A stretch of 64,000 nucleotides of DNA from an uncultured Sphingomonadaceae bacterium (GTDB lineage Bacteria; Pseudomonadota; Alphaproteobacteria; Sphingomonadales; Sphingomonadaceae): contig CALKUK010000011.1 of assembly GCA_937996655.1 (NCBI GenBank), positions 62,001-126,000 on the forward strand. Reading direction: 5' to 3'. Of the stretch, positions 50,199 through 58,838 are shown piece after piece (the first letter of the stretch is position 1; each line of letters begins with the position of its first letter). A program made the position numbers and the translations under genes. Under the pieces are notes generated by a model. It was not told the origin of the DNA. It saw only the letters and a program-made list of their open reading frames with translations, and searched no databases.

Positions 50199-51365
50199 AT
50201 GTTGAAGGCTTCAATCACGGGGATCGGTATGTCCCAATTGGGCCGCAACACCCAGCGTCCTTGCATTGATCTGTTGGCAGATGCGGCGCTTGAAGCGATG
50301 TCCGACGCCGGGCTGACCCGGGATGATATTGATGGCCTGACAACGTATCCTGGCAAGGCTGACAATTCGCCGGGGATGTCGCCGCTAGGATGTACAGACG
50401 TCCGCGAAGCTTTGGGGCTGAAGACCCGGTGGCACTCGTCGAGTTCGGAAGGGCCGGCGCAAATGTCCCCGCTCATGATTGCCGCGATGGCCGTCAGCAC
50501 TGGGCAGGCGCGGCATGTTTTGTGCTTTCGTGCGCTAACGGAATCGTCGTCACAATCGCCCACGCGTCGGGCCAGCGTGGCGACAGGAACCGGCGCGCGC
50601 GTCGGCGGCTGGTTTTCGTGGCTGCTCCCCATGGGCGCTTTGTCGGCAACAAACTGGGCAGCCCAGTTTGCACAACGGCGCATGTATGAGTTTGGCGCGA
50701 CACGGGAGCAACTGGGCGCTCAGTGCGTGCTCCAGCGTGCCAACGCACAGCTCAACGCGCGCGCGCTGTTCAACGGCAAGCCGATGACCATGGAGGACTA
50801 TCTGAACGCCCGGATGATCTCGGACCCACTCGGTATGTTCGATTGTGACATCCCGATTGACGGCGCGTGTGTGATCATCGTCTCGGCTTCGGATGCGGCG
50901 CGGGACTGTCGCAAACCGCCGATTACCATAGCAGCCATGGGCGCGGCTCTAGGCAGAGATAGTTGGGACCAGCGCGCCGACATGACGCAGATGGCCGCGT
51001 TAGATGCATGTACCGACATGTGGGCGCGCACGGATTTAAAACCAAAGGATGTCGATGTTGCAGCGCTTTACGACGGCTTCAGCGTCTTCGTTCCGATGTG
51101 GCTGGAAGCCTTCGGCTTTTGCAAGCGGGGAGAAGGGGAGGCCTTCATTGCCGATGGCCAGACCGCTTTGACCGGAAGCACACCGACCAATACGGGCGGC
51201 GGACAGATGTCTGCGGGGCGCTTGCACGGCTTTGGCCATTTGCACGAGGCGTGCACCCAATTGTGGGGCGAAGGCGGCAGACGCCAGGTGTCGAAGGCGC
51301 AAACGGCGGTTGTCGGCATGGGTGGTGGGCCACTGGCAGGTGCCATGCTGCTCCAGCGCGCATGA
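50199..51365 (+). CDS. Thiolase-like lyase (SCP2-thiolase / Ltp2-like)
   Basis: A 388-residue thiolase-fold protein: ASITGIGMSQLGRNTQRPC at the start, DVDVAALYDGFSVFVPMWLE and NTGGGQMSAGRLHGFGHLHE near the end. At the place of the thiolase nucleophile it has SSSEGPAQMSPLMIAA, so there is no catalytic cysteine, which suits a retro-aldol lyase rather than a thiolase. The divergent DUF35 is its likely partner. GGAGGG precedes ATG 50199. The following MFS gene overlaps by four bases, tying transport to this enzyme. Confidence 0.87.
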   Translation: MLKASITGIGMSQLGRNTQRPCIDLLADAALEAMSDAGLTRDDIDGLTTYPGKADNSPGMSPLGCTDVREALGLKTRWHSSSSEGPAQMSPLMIAAMAVSTGQARHVLCFRALTESSSQSPTRRASVATGTGARVGGWFSWLLPMGALSATNWAAQFAQRRMYEFGATREQLGAQCVLQRANAQLNARALFNGKPMTMEDYLNARMISDPLGMFDCDIPIDGACVIIVSASDAARDCRKPPITIAAMGAALGRDSWDQRADMTQMAALDACTDMWARTDLKPKDVDVAALYDGFSVFVPMWLEAFGFCKRGEGEAFIADGQTALTGSTPTNTGGGQMSAGRLHGFGHLHEACTQLWGEGGRRQVSKAQTAVVGMGGGPLAGAMLLQRA

Positions 51366-52801
51366 ACGGAATCAGCACAAAGGCCGATACCGATTGGTCC
51401 GCCCTGCGTCCTTATGGTTGGATCATATTCGCGCTCTTCATCGCTGAGATTACCGGGTCATTCGAAGCAGCGATGATCATCGCTGCGATGAAGTATCTGA
51501 TTGAGGACTTTGGCGATCCCGCGCTCGTCGGGTGGCTCGTCACATCCTATCTGATCGTTGGCGCCGCGGCAGCGGCACTCGTCGGGCGTCTGGGTGACAT
51601 TTTCGGGCGGCGTCGCGTGCTGATCATAACGCTTGCAATCGGACTTGTCGGGTCCTTGATCAGCGCTTTTGCCACAGACTTTGGCTGGCTGCTCGTTGGT
51701 CGGATCATGCAAGGCATGACAGGCGCCATCTTGGCGCTCTGCATAGGGCTGGTACGCGAGAACATCCCCGCCCAGCACGTCCCGATGGGTATCGGGCTGA
51801 TGATTTCGGGCGCGTCGCTGGGGACGGCGGCCGGCCTCATCCTCGGCGGCTGGATCGCCGACACATATAGCTGGCACGGCGTCTTCTTTGCCAGTGCGGC
51901 GTTTTGCGCCTCAACCATTGTTGCTGCAGTTGTGTTTGTGCCCAGGTCTCCATTGGGTCTGGCGGTCAAGGGCATCGACTGGTTTTCGGGTGTCTTGTTC
52001 GCGCCAGGGATCATGGCGTTGTTGTTCTACGCCGGCTCGATTTCCAAGAAGGGCATTTTCGATCCGTTGGGCCTTGTCGCGTTGGGAAGTAGCTTGGTCC
52101 TGCTTACCTTCTGGCTATGGCGGAGCTTGAAGGCGCCACAACCTTTGCTTGATGTCCGCCAGTTCAAGAACCGCAACGTCTTGGTTGCTAATATTGTGAC
52201 GGCCTTTGTCGCGTTGAGCTCGCTCCAGATCACATTGATCTTCGCCATATTGCTGCAGGCGCCTGTGTGGACCGGTGTCGGCCTTGGCGTTACGTCGCTT
52301 GTATCGGGTCTTGCAAAATTGCCGTCCAACCTCCTGTCGACACTTGCTGGGCCTCTGAGCGGTTGGCTGACAGGGCAGGGCGGCGGGCGGACGGCCATGC
52401 TGGCAGGCGGGACACTTGCCGCGGTTGGCTGGATCCTAGCGCTGTTCTTCCATGGCAGCGTCGGCGTGGTGATCGCCATCTTGTGTGTCATTTCCTTCGG
52501 CACGACCATCTTGTTTGCGGTTGGCCCGACGATCTCAGCAGAGGCCGTGCCTCCGGATCGGACAAGCGAAGTATCGGGCATGCTCACTGTCGTTCGCGGC
52601 CTCTTTCAAGGTATCGGGGGTATGATCGTTACAACATTGCTCGCAACCGAAGTCGTGCGTGACCCAGCCAGCAAGGCGCACTACCCGACGGAAGGTGCGT
52701 TTCAATTGACCCTGGGTGTGGTGATCCTGTTCAGTATTCTGGCAACGCTTTGTGCCTTCGCCCTCCCTAAAGGGCGCGCAACTTCAACGGAGCAAATCTG
52801 A
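51362..52801 (+). CDS. MFS transporter, DHA2-like (14-segment type)
   Basis: A 479-residue major-facilitator protein with about 14 hydrophobic segments. The TM2-3 loop LVGRLGDIFGRRRVL is motif A, and GISGASLG-like segments (GLMISGASLGTAAGLILGG) mark the following helices. DHA2-type carriers usually export drugs or organic compounds by proton antiport, but members in catabolic operons may import. It starts inside the stop of the thiolase-like gene (ATGA) and the DUF35 gene begins one base after its stop, so it belongs to the lyase operon 50199-54406. Confidence 0.88.
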   Translation: MNGISTKADTDWSALRPYGWIIFALFIAEITGSFEAAMIIAAMKYLIEDFGDPALVGWLVTSYLIVGAAAAALVGRLGDIFGRRRVLIITLAIGLVGSLISAFATDFGWLLVGRIMQGMTGAILALCIGLVRENIPAQHVPMGIGLMISGASLGTAAGLILGGWIADTYSWHGVFFASAAFCASTIVAAVVFVPRSPLGLAVKGIDWFSGVLFAPGIMALLFYAGSISKKGIFDPLGLVALGSSLVLLTFWLWRSLKAPQPLLDVRQFKNRNVLVANIVTAFVALSSLQITLIFAILLQAPVWTGVGLGVTSLVSGLAKLPSNLLSTLAGPLSGWLTGQGGGRTAMLAGGTLAAVGWILALFFHGSVGVVIAILCVISFGTTILFAVGPTISAEAVPPDRTSEVSGMLTVVRGLFQGIGGMIVTTLLATEVVRDPASKAHYPTEGAFQLTLGVVILFSILATLCAFALPKGRATSTEQI

Positions 52802-52802
52802 C

Positions 52803-53213
52803 ATGAGCCTGCCGCGTCCGCTTCCGGCACTGACGTCCGACAATGAGCCGTTTTGGAAAGGTGGGGCCAAGGGGCAGTTGCTGATCCAGCAATGCACCCG
52901 GTGCAGTTACTACATCCATCCGCCGACCGGCTACTGCCCGGAATGCGAAAGTCGCGATACGTCCTATTCGGCGGTCTCCGGCAAAGGCTTTGTGGAGACG
53001 TTTACTGTCAATCACAAACAATGGATGCCAGGGCTGCCCGATCGTTATGTACTCGCGTTGGTTCGGATCGCGGAGCAGGATGATGTTCGTCTGGTGACCA
53101 ACATCGTCGGTTGCGACCCGGACGATGTGACGTTCGACCTGCCAGTTACAGTGCAATTCGAGCAGGCTGAGGATTTATGGATTCCTCTGTTCGCGCCGGA
53201 GGCGGGGGCATGA
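52803..53213 (+). CDS. DUF35 OB-fold protein with zinc ribbon
   Basis: A 136-residue protein: N-terminal NEPFWKGGAKGQLLIQQC helix, zinc ribbon CTRCSYYIHPPTGYCPEC, then an OB fold (GFVETFTVNHKQWMPGL, YVLALVRIAEQDDVRL, VTVQFEQAEDLWIPLF). It starts one base after the MFS stop and overlaps the next thiolase-like gene as ATGA, so it is the partner subunit of that protein. It is very like the DUF35 at 49727 in the ribbon and OB segments, suggesting a duplicated thiolase-like/DUF35 unit. The start ATG 52803 is chosen; the earlier frame overlaps the MFS gene. Confidence 0.9.
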   Translation: MSLPRPLPALTSDNEPFWKGGAKGQLLIQQCTRCSYYIHPPTGYCPECESRDTSYSAVSGKGFVETFTVNHKQWMPGLPDRYVLALVRIAEQDDVRLVTNIVGCDPDDVTFDLPVTVQFEQAEDLWIPLFAPEAGA

Positions 53214-54406
53214 CCGCATACCCTGAAAAGCAGACCGCGATCACCGGGATCGGGCAGTCCAAAATCTCCCGAGGGGCGGACAAATCCGCGCTGGGCCTCA
53301 CCATAGATGCGACATTACAGGCCATCGAAAATGCTGGCCTGAAACGGAGCGATATTGACGGCATGGCCTGTTGGCCAGGTGGCACGGGGGAGGCGAACGG
53401 CTTTGCACCGGTGTCAATCCCGGTGTTGCAGGATGCGCTTCGGCTGAAGCTCAACTGGTATTCCAACGCGTCTGAAACCTCGGGCCAATACGGCGCGCTA
53501 TTCAACGCAGTTGGTGCGATTGCGGCGGGGCTGGCGCGGCATGTCATCGTTTATCGCACCATGTATGAAGCGACCGCCCGCAAGACGAGCTTTGCAAACG
53601 CGCTCAACACGCCCGGTGAGCGGGTCTACGGCATTTTCAACTGGTACGCGCCGTACCACGTTTATGCCGCGAGCCTGCAACAGGCGCTCTTCTTCAACCA
53701 ATATGTTCACAAATCGGGCATCAAGCCAGAACAAGTGGCGCAGATCGCAATCAATGGCCGCAAGAATGCTGCGCTTAATCCTGCGGCTGTCTACCGCACG
53801 CCGATCACGCTCGACGACTATCTCGCCGCACCGATCATCGCGACGCCGCTGCGGCTGTTTGATTGCGACGTGCCGATCGACGGTTCGACCGCGATCATCC
53901 TCTCCCACCGCGATCCGGCGAAGGATGGCCCCAACCCGCTGACATGGATCGAGGCGGTGGGTAGTTCGATGCGCTATCGCAACAATTGGGTTCAGCTCGA
54001 CGCGCTCTCAACGCAGGCGCAGCCCGAAGTGGCCAAGATGATGTGGAACCGCACGGACCTGACCGTGGACGATATTGATGTGGCCGAACTCTATGACGGG
54101 TTCAGCTATCACACGATCAACTGGCTCGAAAATCTGGGCGTGTGCGGCCTCTATGAAGCGAAGGACTTTATTGAGGGCGGGCAGCGGATTGCGCTTGACG
54201 GAGACTTCCCGATCAACACCAACGGCGGCGCGCTCTCAGCCGGGCGGATGCACGCTTACGGGCAAGTCCATGAGGCCTGCCTGCAACTCTGGGGGCAGGC
54301 AGGCGAGCGGCAGGTCAAGCCCAAGGGCAAAGACGGGCCAAAGGTCGCCGTCATGACAACAGCTGGCGGACCTTTGGCAGGATCGTTCCTTTTGGCGCGG
54401 GAGTGA
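53210..54406 (+). CDS. Thiolase-like lyase (SCP2-thiolase / Ltp2-like)
   Basis: A 398-residue thiolase-fold protein: TAITGIGQSKISRGADKSA near the start, DIDVAELYDGFSYHTINWLE and NTNGGALSAGRMHAYGQVHE at the end. The usual nucleophile segment is NASETSGQYGALFNAVG with no cysteine. It is close in layout to the protein at 50199 (shared NT-GGG-SAGR, AHEAC-QLWG blocks), so the two are paralogues. With the DUF35 directly upstream it would form a CoA-ester lyase of the steroid-aldolase type. It ends just before the convergent SDR. Confidence 0.87.
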   Translation: MTAYPEKQTAITGIGQSKISRGADKSALGLTIDATLQAIENAGLKRSDIDGMACWPGGTGEANGFAPVSIPVLQDALRLKLNWYSNASETSGQYGALFNAVGAIAAGLARHVIVYRTMYEATARKTSFANALNTPGERVYGIFNWYAPYHVYAASLQQALFFNQYVHKSGIKPEQVAQIAINGRKNAALNPAAVYRTPITLDDYLAAPIIATPLRLFDCDVPIDGSTAIILSHRDPAKDGPNPLTWIEAVGSSMRYRNNWVQLDALSTQAQPEVAKMMWNRTDLTVDDIDVAELYDGFSYHTINWLENLGVCGLYEAKDFIEGGQRIALDGDFPINTNGGALSAGRMHAYGQVHEACLQLWGQAGERQVKPKGKDGPKVAVMTTAGGPLAGSFLLARE

Positions 54407-54412
54407 TGCGGG

Positions 54413-55204
54413 TCAGCCCCGCATTACCCAGCCACCATCCACGTTGAGAACCTGTCCCGTTATCCAGCGACCCGCGCCGGAGACGAGCAGCATCAGTGCC
54501 CCGCACAACGCATCCGGGGTGTCGCGCAGCTGGATCGGCGCGCGGGCTGAGATGGCCTGCACCAGCGGGCTGTCATCCGGGGTGAGGGACAGGCCCGCAT
54601 CGGACTTTGTCATGCCCGGCCCAATGGCGTTGACGCGGATATTCTGCTTCCCCAGTTCGGTCGCCAAAGCTGTCGTCACGCCGTGTAGCGCGATCTTCGT
54701 GACGCCGTAAAAGGTCTGCGCCGGATAGGCACCGGCGGACACCTGATTGACGATTGCGCCGCCGCCACGTTCCGCCAGATAAGGCGCGACAACCTGCGCG
54801 CAGTTCAGTGCGCCCCAAACGTTGACGGACATGCCCTTGTCGAACCGAGCACGGTCCGTTTGGATGAGGGGTTTGTCGACAATTTCGACCATCAGCGCGG
54901 CATTGTTGACGAGGATGTCGATCCCGCCAAATTCTGCTTTTGCCTTCTCGGCCATCGCTGCCACAGCGGCCGTATCGGTAATGTCCACCGGCACCGCCAG
55001 CGCCTTGCCGCCGGCCGCGATGATCTCATCAGCCACCTTTTGCGCGCCTTCGGCAGACAGGTCGGCAACGACAATACTGGCGCCGGCATTGGCCAGTGCG
55101 ACCGCATAGGCGCGGCCGATGCTGTTGCCGCGTCCGCCGGCTCCTGTGACGATGGCCACCTTGCCGGTCAGATCAAATTCATTCTTGGGATCAAAATCCA
55201 TCAT
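54413..55204 (-). CDS. SDR family oxidoreductase
   Basis: A 263-residue short-chain dehydrogenase with TGAGGRGNSIGRAYA (a two-residue longer cofactor loop than usual), NNAALMVEI, and YGVTKIALHGV as catalytic pair, closing with TGQVLNVDGGWVMRG. GAGGAACAG precedes ATG 55204 (55201 also possible). It is the second gene of the operon behind the ALDH at 55212, separated by seven bases. The loop variant resembles hydroxysteroid- and alicyclic-alcohol-type dehydrogenases. Together, alcohol to aldehyde or ketone, then acid, is plausible. Confidence 0.9.
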   Translation of the reverse strand: MMDFDPKNEFDLTGKVAIVTGAGGRGNSIGRAYAVALANAGASIVVADLSAEGAQKVADEIIAAGGKALAVPVDITDTAAVAAMAEKAKAEFGGIDILVNNAALMVEIVDKPLIQTDRARFDKGMSVNVWGALNCAQVVAPYLAERGGGAIVNQVSAGAYPAQTFYGVTKIALHGVTTALATELGKQNIRVNAIGPGMTKSDAGLSLTPDDSPLVQAISARAPIQLRDTPDALCGALMLLVSGAGRWITGQVLNVDGGWVMRG

Positions 55205-55211
55205 CTGTTCC

Positions 55212-56684
55212 TCAGCCGAAAATGCCGGCACCGGTGCCGATCGTCACTGTCTTCATATGCAGGAATTCTTCGATCCCGGCTTTGCCACCTTCCTTGCCGA
55301 AGCCGGAAATGCCGACGCCGCCAAAGGGGGTGTAGCTGTTGATCTGGAACCCGCCGTTCACATAGACGCCGCCTGCGTGCAGCCGTTCTGCGATGCGGTG
55401 GACGCGCTGGAGATTGTCTGACTGGATATAGGCGGCGAGCCCATATTCGCTGTTGTTCGCAATCGCGACAGCTTCATCCTCATCATGGAACTTCAGCACG
55501 GCGACGGCTGGGCCGAAGATTTCGACCTGGGCGATTTCGTGATCCGGGTCGACATCCGCAAGGATGGTCGGTTCAATGAAGTTGCCATTGGCGAGTTCCC
55601 CACCACAGCGATTGCCGCCGATTACGAAACGCGCCGCGCCATCAGCTTTCGCGCGGTCGAACATGCCGGTGATGCGGTTGACCGCCGCCTCATTGATGAC
55701 CGGCCCGACCATCACGCCGGGCTGCATCGGGTCGCCCACTTTAAAGTGGGCTGCGATGGCGACCATCTTTTCCAAGAATTCGTCATAGACATCGGCATGG
55801 ACGATCTGGCGGGTGGGCAGGGCGCAACCTTGCCCTGCAAGGCAACCAATGGTCCAGAAGATGGCCCGTTCGGCTGCGGCCTGCAGATCGCAATCGGGAA
55901 AGACGATACTGGCGGACTTGCCGCCCAGTTCCATCACCGTCGGCTTGATCTGTTCGGCGGCGGCGGCGAGAATCTTACGCGCCGTGATCGGTCCGCCGGT
56001 AAAGCTGATCTTGCGGATTTTCGGGTGGCGGACCATCGCTTCGCCGGCCTCGCCCGTCCCGGGGAACAGCGTCAGCACGCCGTCGGGCACGCCCGCTTCC
56101 TTGCAGCATTGGGCAAAGAGTTCCGGCGCAAAAGGCGTGATTTCAGCGGGTTTCACAATGACGCAATTCCCAGCCGCGAGGGCAGGGACAACTTTCATGC
56201 CAAGCCCGATGAGCGGGCCGTTCCAAGTGTTGATGATGCCGACAATGCCGATAGGCTCCGGCGTCGAATAGCTGAATTCCCCGCGCGTATCGAACGTGCT
56301 CATCAACTCGCCGGTCAGCTTGTCGCACCACCCCGCATAATAGCGCGTCCAGGAAACGGCCGTTTCCACGCCGCGCTCCCCCTGCATGATCGGCGTGCCG
56401 CCATCGAGCGCAGCCATTTCGGCAAATTCGCGCTTCTTGGCTTCCATAAGGTCGGCAAGGCGGTTGAGGATGTCGCGACGATCTTCGGGGCGGGTGCGCC
56501 GCCAGCCTTCACGCGCCGCCTCCGCGCGGGCGACGGCCTCGTCCACTTCGGCAGGTCCTGCAAGCGGAATATCGGCCAAGGCGGATCCGCTCACCGGATG
56601 GATGTGCGTGCGCGTGCCACCAGAACCCGTGGCGCGAGCCTCGCCTCCAATGTGTAGCGAAACGGCAGGGGGGGCGATGCTCAT
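55212..56684 (-). CDS. Aldehyde dehydrogenase (NAD(P)-dependent)
   Basis: A 490-residue ALDH. The catalytic cysteine is C287 in GQGCALPTR, the general-base glutamate is in VMELGGKSASIV, and the cofactor segment reads SFTGGPITARKI. It should oxidise an aldehyde to the acid. It leads the ALDH-SDR operon, and an operator-like site matching the GntR-type motif (56778) lies about 93 bases upstream. The ALDH at 58839 shares the unusual GCALPTR cysteine block, so they are probably paralogues with similar substrates. Confidence 0.93.
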   Translation of the reverse strand: MSIAPPAVSLHIGGEARATGSGGTRTHIHPVSGSALADIPLAGPAEVDEAVARAEAAREGWRRTRPEDRRDILNRLADLMEAKKREFAEMAALDGGTPIMQGERGVETAVSWTRYYAGWCDKLTGELMSTFDTRGEFSYSTPEPIGIVGIINTWNGPLIGLGMKVVPALAAGNCVIVKPAEITPFAPELFAQCCKEAGVPDGVLTLFPGTGEAGEAMVRHPKIRKISFTGGPITARKILAAAAEQIKPTVMELGGKSASIVFPDCDLQAAAERAIFWTIGCLAGQGCALPTRQIVHADVYDEFLEKMVAIAAHFKVGDPMQPGVMVGPVINEAAVNRITGMFDRAKADGAARFVIGGNRCGGELANGNFIEPTILADVDPDHEIAQVEIFGPAVAVLKFHDEDEAVAIANNSEYGLAAYIQSDNLQRVHRIAERLHAGGVYVNGGFQINSYTPFGGVGISGFGKEGGKAGIEEFLHMKTVTIGTGAGIFG

Positions 56685-56777
56685 GATATGTCTCTCCTGA
56701 TGATCGTTCTATGTCCGGCCGTGCAGCACAGCCTGACAAGCTTGAGTCGGCTGTCGATGCGTAGCTGGACTTATTCA

Positions 56778-56793
56778 ACGTCGTTATACAACT
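56778..56793. promoter_or_regulatory. GntR/FadR-type operator-like site
   Basis: ACGTCGTTATACAACT shares 13 of 16 positions with the site before the TonB receptor and fits TNGTNNNACNA (TCGTTATACAA). It lies about 93 bases upstream of the ALDH start. Confidence 0.55.
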
Positions 56794-56820
56794 GGCAATG
56801 AGTGTTTCTGGTTGACGGAC

Positions 56821-58014
56821 TCAAACGTCCCATTGGATCGGCAGGGCTTCCAGAGACTGGACCGAGCCCGCCCTGAACTTCAGGGGTGTATTCGATTTCG
56901 CCATCGAGAAGTGGCCAATCCGTCTGAACCAAACCTTGTAGAAGTTGATCATTTCCATCCGTGCCAGATGCAGCCCGAGGCATGTGTGGACGCCGGAACC
57001 AAAAGCCCCGTGGCGTACATTGGGACGATCAAGTTTGACGACTTCGGGATCGGGATTGAGGTGATTGTCAAGTCCGATCGAATGCAGCGGCACGAGGATG
57101 GAGTCGCCCTTGCATAGCTGGATGCCGTCCAGTTCCGTATCCTGCACGAGGTAGCGCGGCGTCGACACAAAAGTGTAACGCCGCAACAGCTCTTCAACCG
57201 CTTGGGGGATGCAGTCTGCATCATCCATCATCCGCTGACGAAGTGATGGATCATTCGCCAGATGGCGCATGCCGAAGGTGAGGGCGTTGGTGACCGTATC
57301 GAGCGCCGCCACGAACATGAGGAAGCAGATCGACATCAGCTCATCAAATTGCAGTTTTCGGCCTTCGAAATCGATGGTGATCAGCGCCGAAAGGAGATCG
57401 TCTTTTGGTTCCGCTGTCCGGGCTGCGATCAACTCGGCAAGAATGGTCTGAATCTGGCCGGCATAGGCCATGGCTTCCGGTGTGCTGCTGCCCGAAGCGA
57501 AGTAATCCAGCGCCAGTTTGCGAAATTCCTCATAGCGGTCGAGCGGGAAACCGAAGACTTCCATGAAGACCGAAATCGGCAATGGTCCGCCAATCGATTT
57601 CACGAAATCACATTCGCCCTGGTCCGCGACGCGCGACACCAGATCTTCCGTCCATTCGATGATGCGGCCTTCCAACGGCGCAATTGCCTTTCCTTCAAAG
57701 AAGGGACGCAACAACTGGCGGAAAGGGCGATGCTCCGGCGGATCGAGCGATTCCGGGATCATGCGGGGCTGATGCGGGTTCGGCGGGATCGACAGAAATT
57801 TGCTGGAAAAGATCTCTGGATGACGCAAGACCTTCACGGCCAGATCGGCCGAGTTGGCGACCCAGTGGCCGCCATGATGCGGCGTCCAGAACAAGGGCGG
57901 CGCTGTCTTCTTAAGTCGCAAATAGCCGTCGTGCACGTCCTTCAAAACATGGGGGTCTGCCACGAAATCGAAGTCAAATATCGGCGCGCGGACGCGATCG
58001 AGACTCTCAGCCAC
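56821..58014 (-). CDS. Cytochrome P450, third copy
   Basis: A 397-residue P450: PPLFWTPHHGGHWVAN at the N-terminus, I-helix FVAALDTVTN, K-helix EELLRRYT, heme loop FGSGVHTCLGLH with Cys345, all standard. It resembles the enzyme at 42606 (shared FWTP-GGHWV and GSGVHxCLG types) more than that at 45683. It would hydroxylate a hydrophobic compound; electron partners must come from elsewhere. A palindrome and a divergent TetR lie directly upstream. It is a single-gene unit between the ALDH operon and the TetR. Confidence 0.92.
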   Translation of the reverse strand: MAESLDRVRAPIFDFDFVADPHVLKDVHDGYLRLKKTAPPLFWTPHHGGHWVANSADLAVKVLRHPEIFSSKFLSIPPNPHQPRMIPESLDPPEHRPFRQLLRPFFEGKAIAPLEGRIIEWTEDLVSRVADQGECDFVKSIGGPLPISVFMEVFGFPLDRYEEFRKLALDYFASGSSTPEAMAYAGQIQTILAELIAARTAEPKDDLLSALITIDFEGRKLQFDELMSICFLMFVAALDTVTNALTFGMRHLANDPSLRQRMMDDADCIPQAVEELLRRYTFVSTPRYLVQDTELDGIQLCKGDSILVPLHSIGLDNHLNPDPEVVKLDRPNVRHGAFGSGVHTCLGLHLARMEMINFYKVWFRRIGHFSMAKSNTPLKFRAGSVQSLEALPIQWDV

Positions 58015-58043
58015 CAGTCCATCCTTTCCACTATTTTGAGATA

Positions 58044-58061
58044 AGTAAACAGCCGTTTACT
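58044..58061. promoter_or_regulatory. TetR operator palindrome AGTAAAC-AGCC-GTTTACT
   Basis: Perfect 7-bp arms with a four-base spacer, in the 87-base gap between the divergent P450 and TetR genes. The shape and place are typical of an adjacent TetR's operator. Confidence 0.75.
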
Positions 58062-58101
58062 CGCTTGTCAAGGTGCTAGTGTCGCTTGTAGAGCAACACG
58101 C

Positions 58102-58671
58102 ATGTTGATCAGAAAGCGCGATGCAGACCAGACCAGATCGGACATCTTACGCGCCGCCCAGCAGGCGTTCGCGACGCGCGGCTATGCCGCTTCGGGCGTG
58201 CGGGACATTACCGCGACTGTCGGTGTAAACCCGGCGCTGGCCATCCGCTATTTCGGGTCAAAGGAAAAGCTGTTCGAAGAAGCGCTGAATGCACTTCTGG
58301 ACGTCACCATGTTGACGCAGCCTGACCGCGCAAATTTCGGCAAGCAGCTTGTGGAAGCCTTTGTCGTCGATGATGCGTTGCGGATCAATCCGCTTGAAAT
58401 ACTCGTGCGCTCCTCTGGCGACCCGGATGCCCATGCAATCGCCTATCGGCTTCTCTGCGACCGGATCCATCTCCCCTTGGCGGAATGGTTCGGCGGTCCA
58501 GACGGCCACGCAAAGTCAACACAGATGCTGACATTGGCGGTCGGCTTTTTCACCTATCGGCTGCTGTATCCGCTGGACGCTTGGCAGGGACAGCTTGACC
58601 CGGCCAGCCGCGAATGGCTGGAGCAGGCTTTCCAGTCGATTGTCGATGGGGCCCGTCCCGCTCAGTCCTGA
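58102..58671 (+). CDS. TetR family transcriptional regulator
   Basis: A 189-residue regulator with the helix-turn-helix ILRAAQQAFATRGYAASGVRDI and TVGVNPALAIRYFGSKEKLF in place, and a helical C-terminal domain. It is divergent from the P450 at 56821, sharing the 58044-58061 palindrome, so it probably represses that P450 and itself. The next gene, an ALDH, follows after 167 bases on the same strand and might be under the same control. The ATG at 58102 has only a weak ribosome-binding site. Confidence 0.88.
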   Translation: MLIRKRDADQTRSDILRAAQQAFATRGYAASGVRDITATVGVNPALAIRYFGSKEKLFEEALNALLDVTMLTQPDRANFGKQLVEAFVVDDALRINPLEILVRSSGDPDAHAIAYRLLCDRIHLPLAEWFGGPDGHAKSTQMLTLAVGFFTYRLLYPLDAWQGQLDPASREWLEQAFQSIVDGARPAQS

Positions 58672-58838
58672 TCGCGCGCGTTGGCGCCACATAATTGGAG
58701 GCCTCACGCACACATCTAGCCTTGTGGAGCATCTTTCGGATTGACGCCATCTTTGCGCCTGCCTAGAAGTTGAAGAAACGTCATTTTTAGACATGTGGTT
58801 GGGTTGATTGCCCGACGCCAGGACAGGATGGATGCCAG

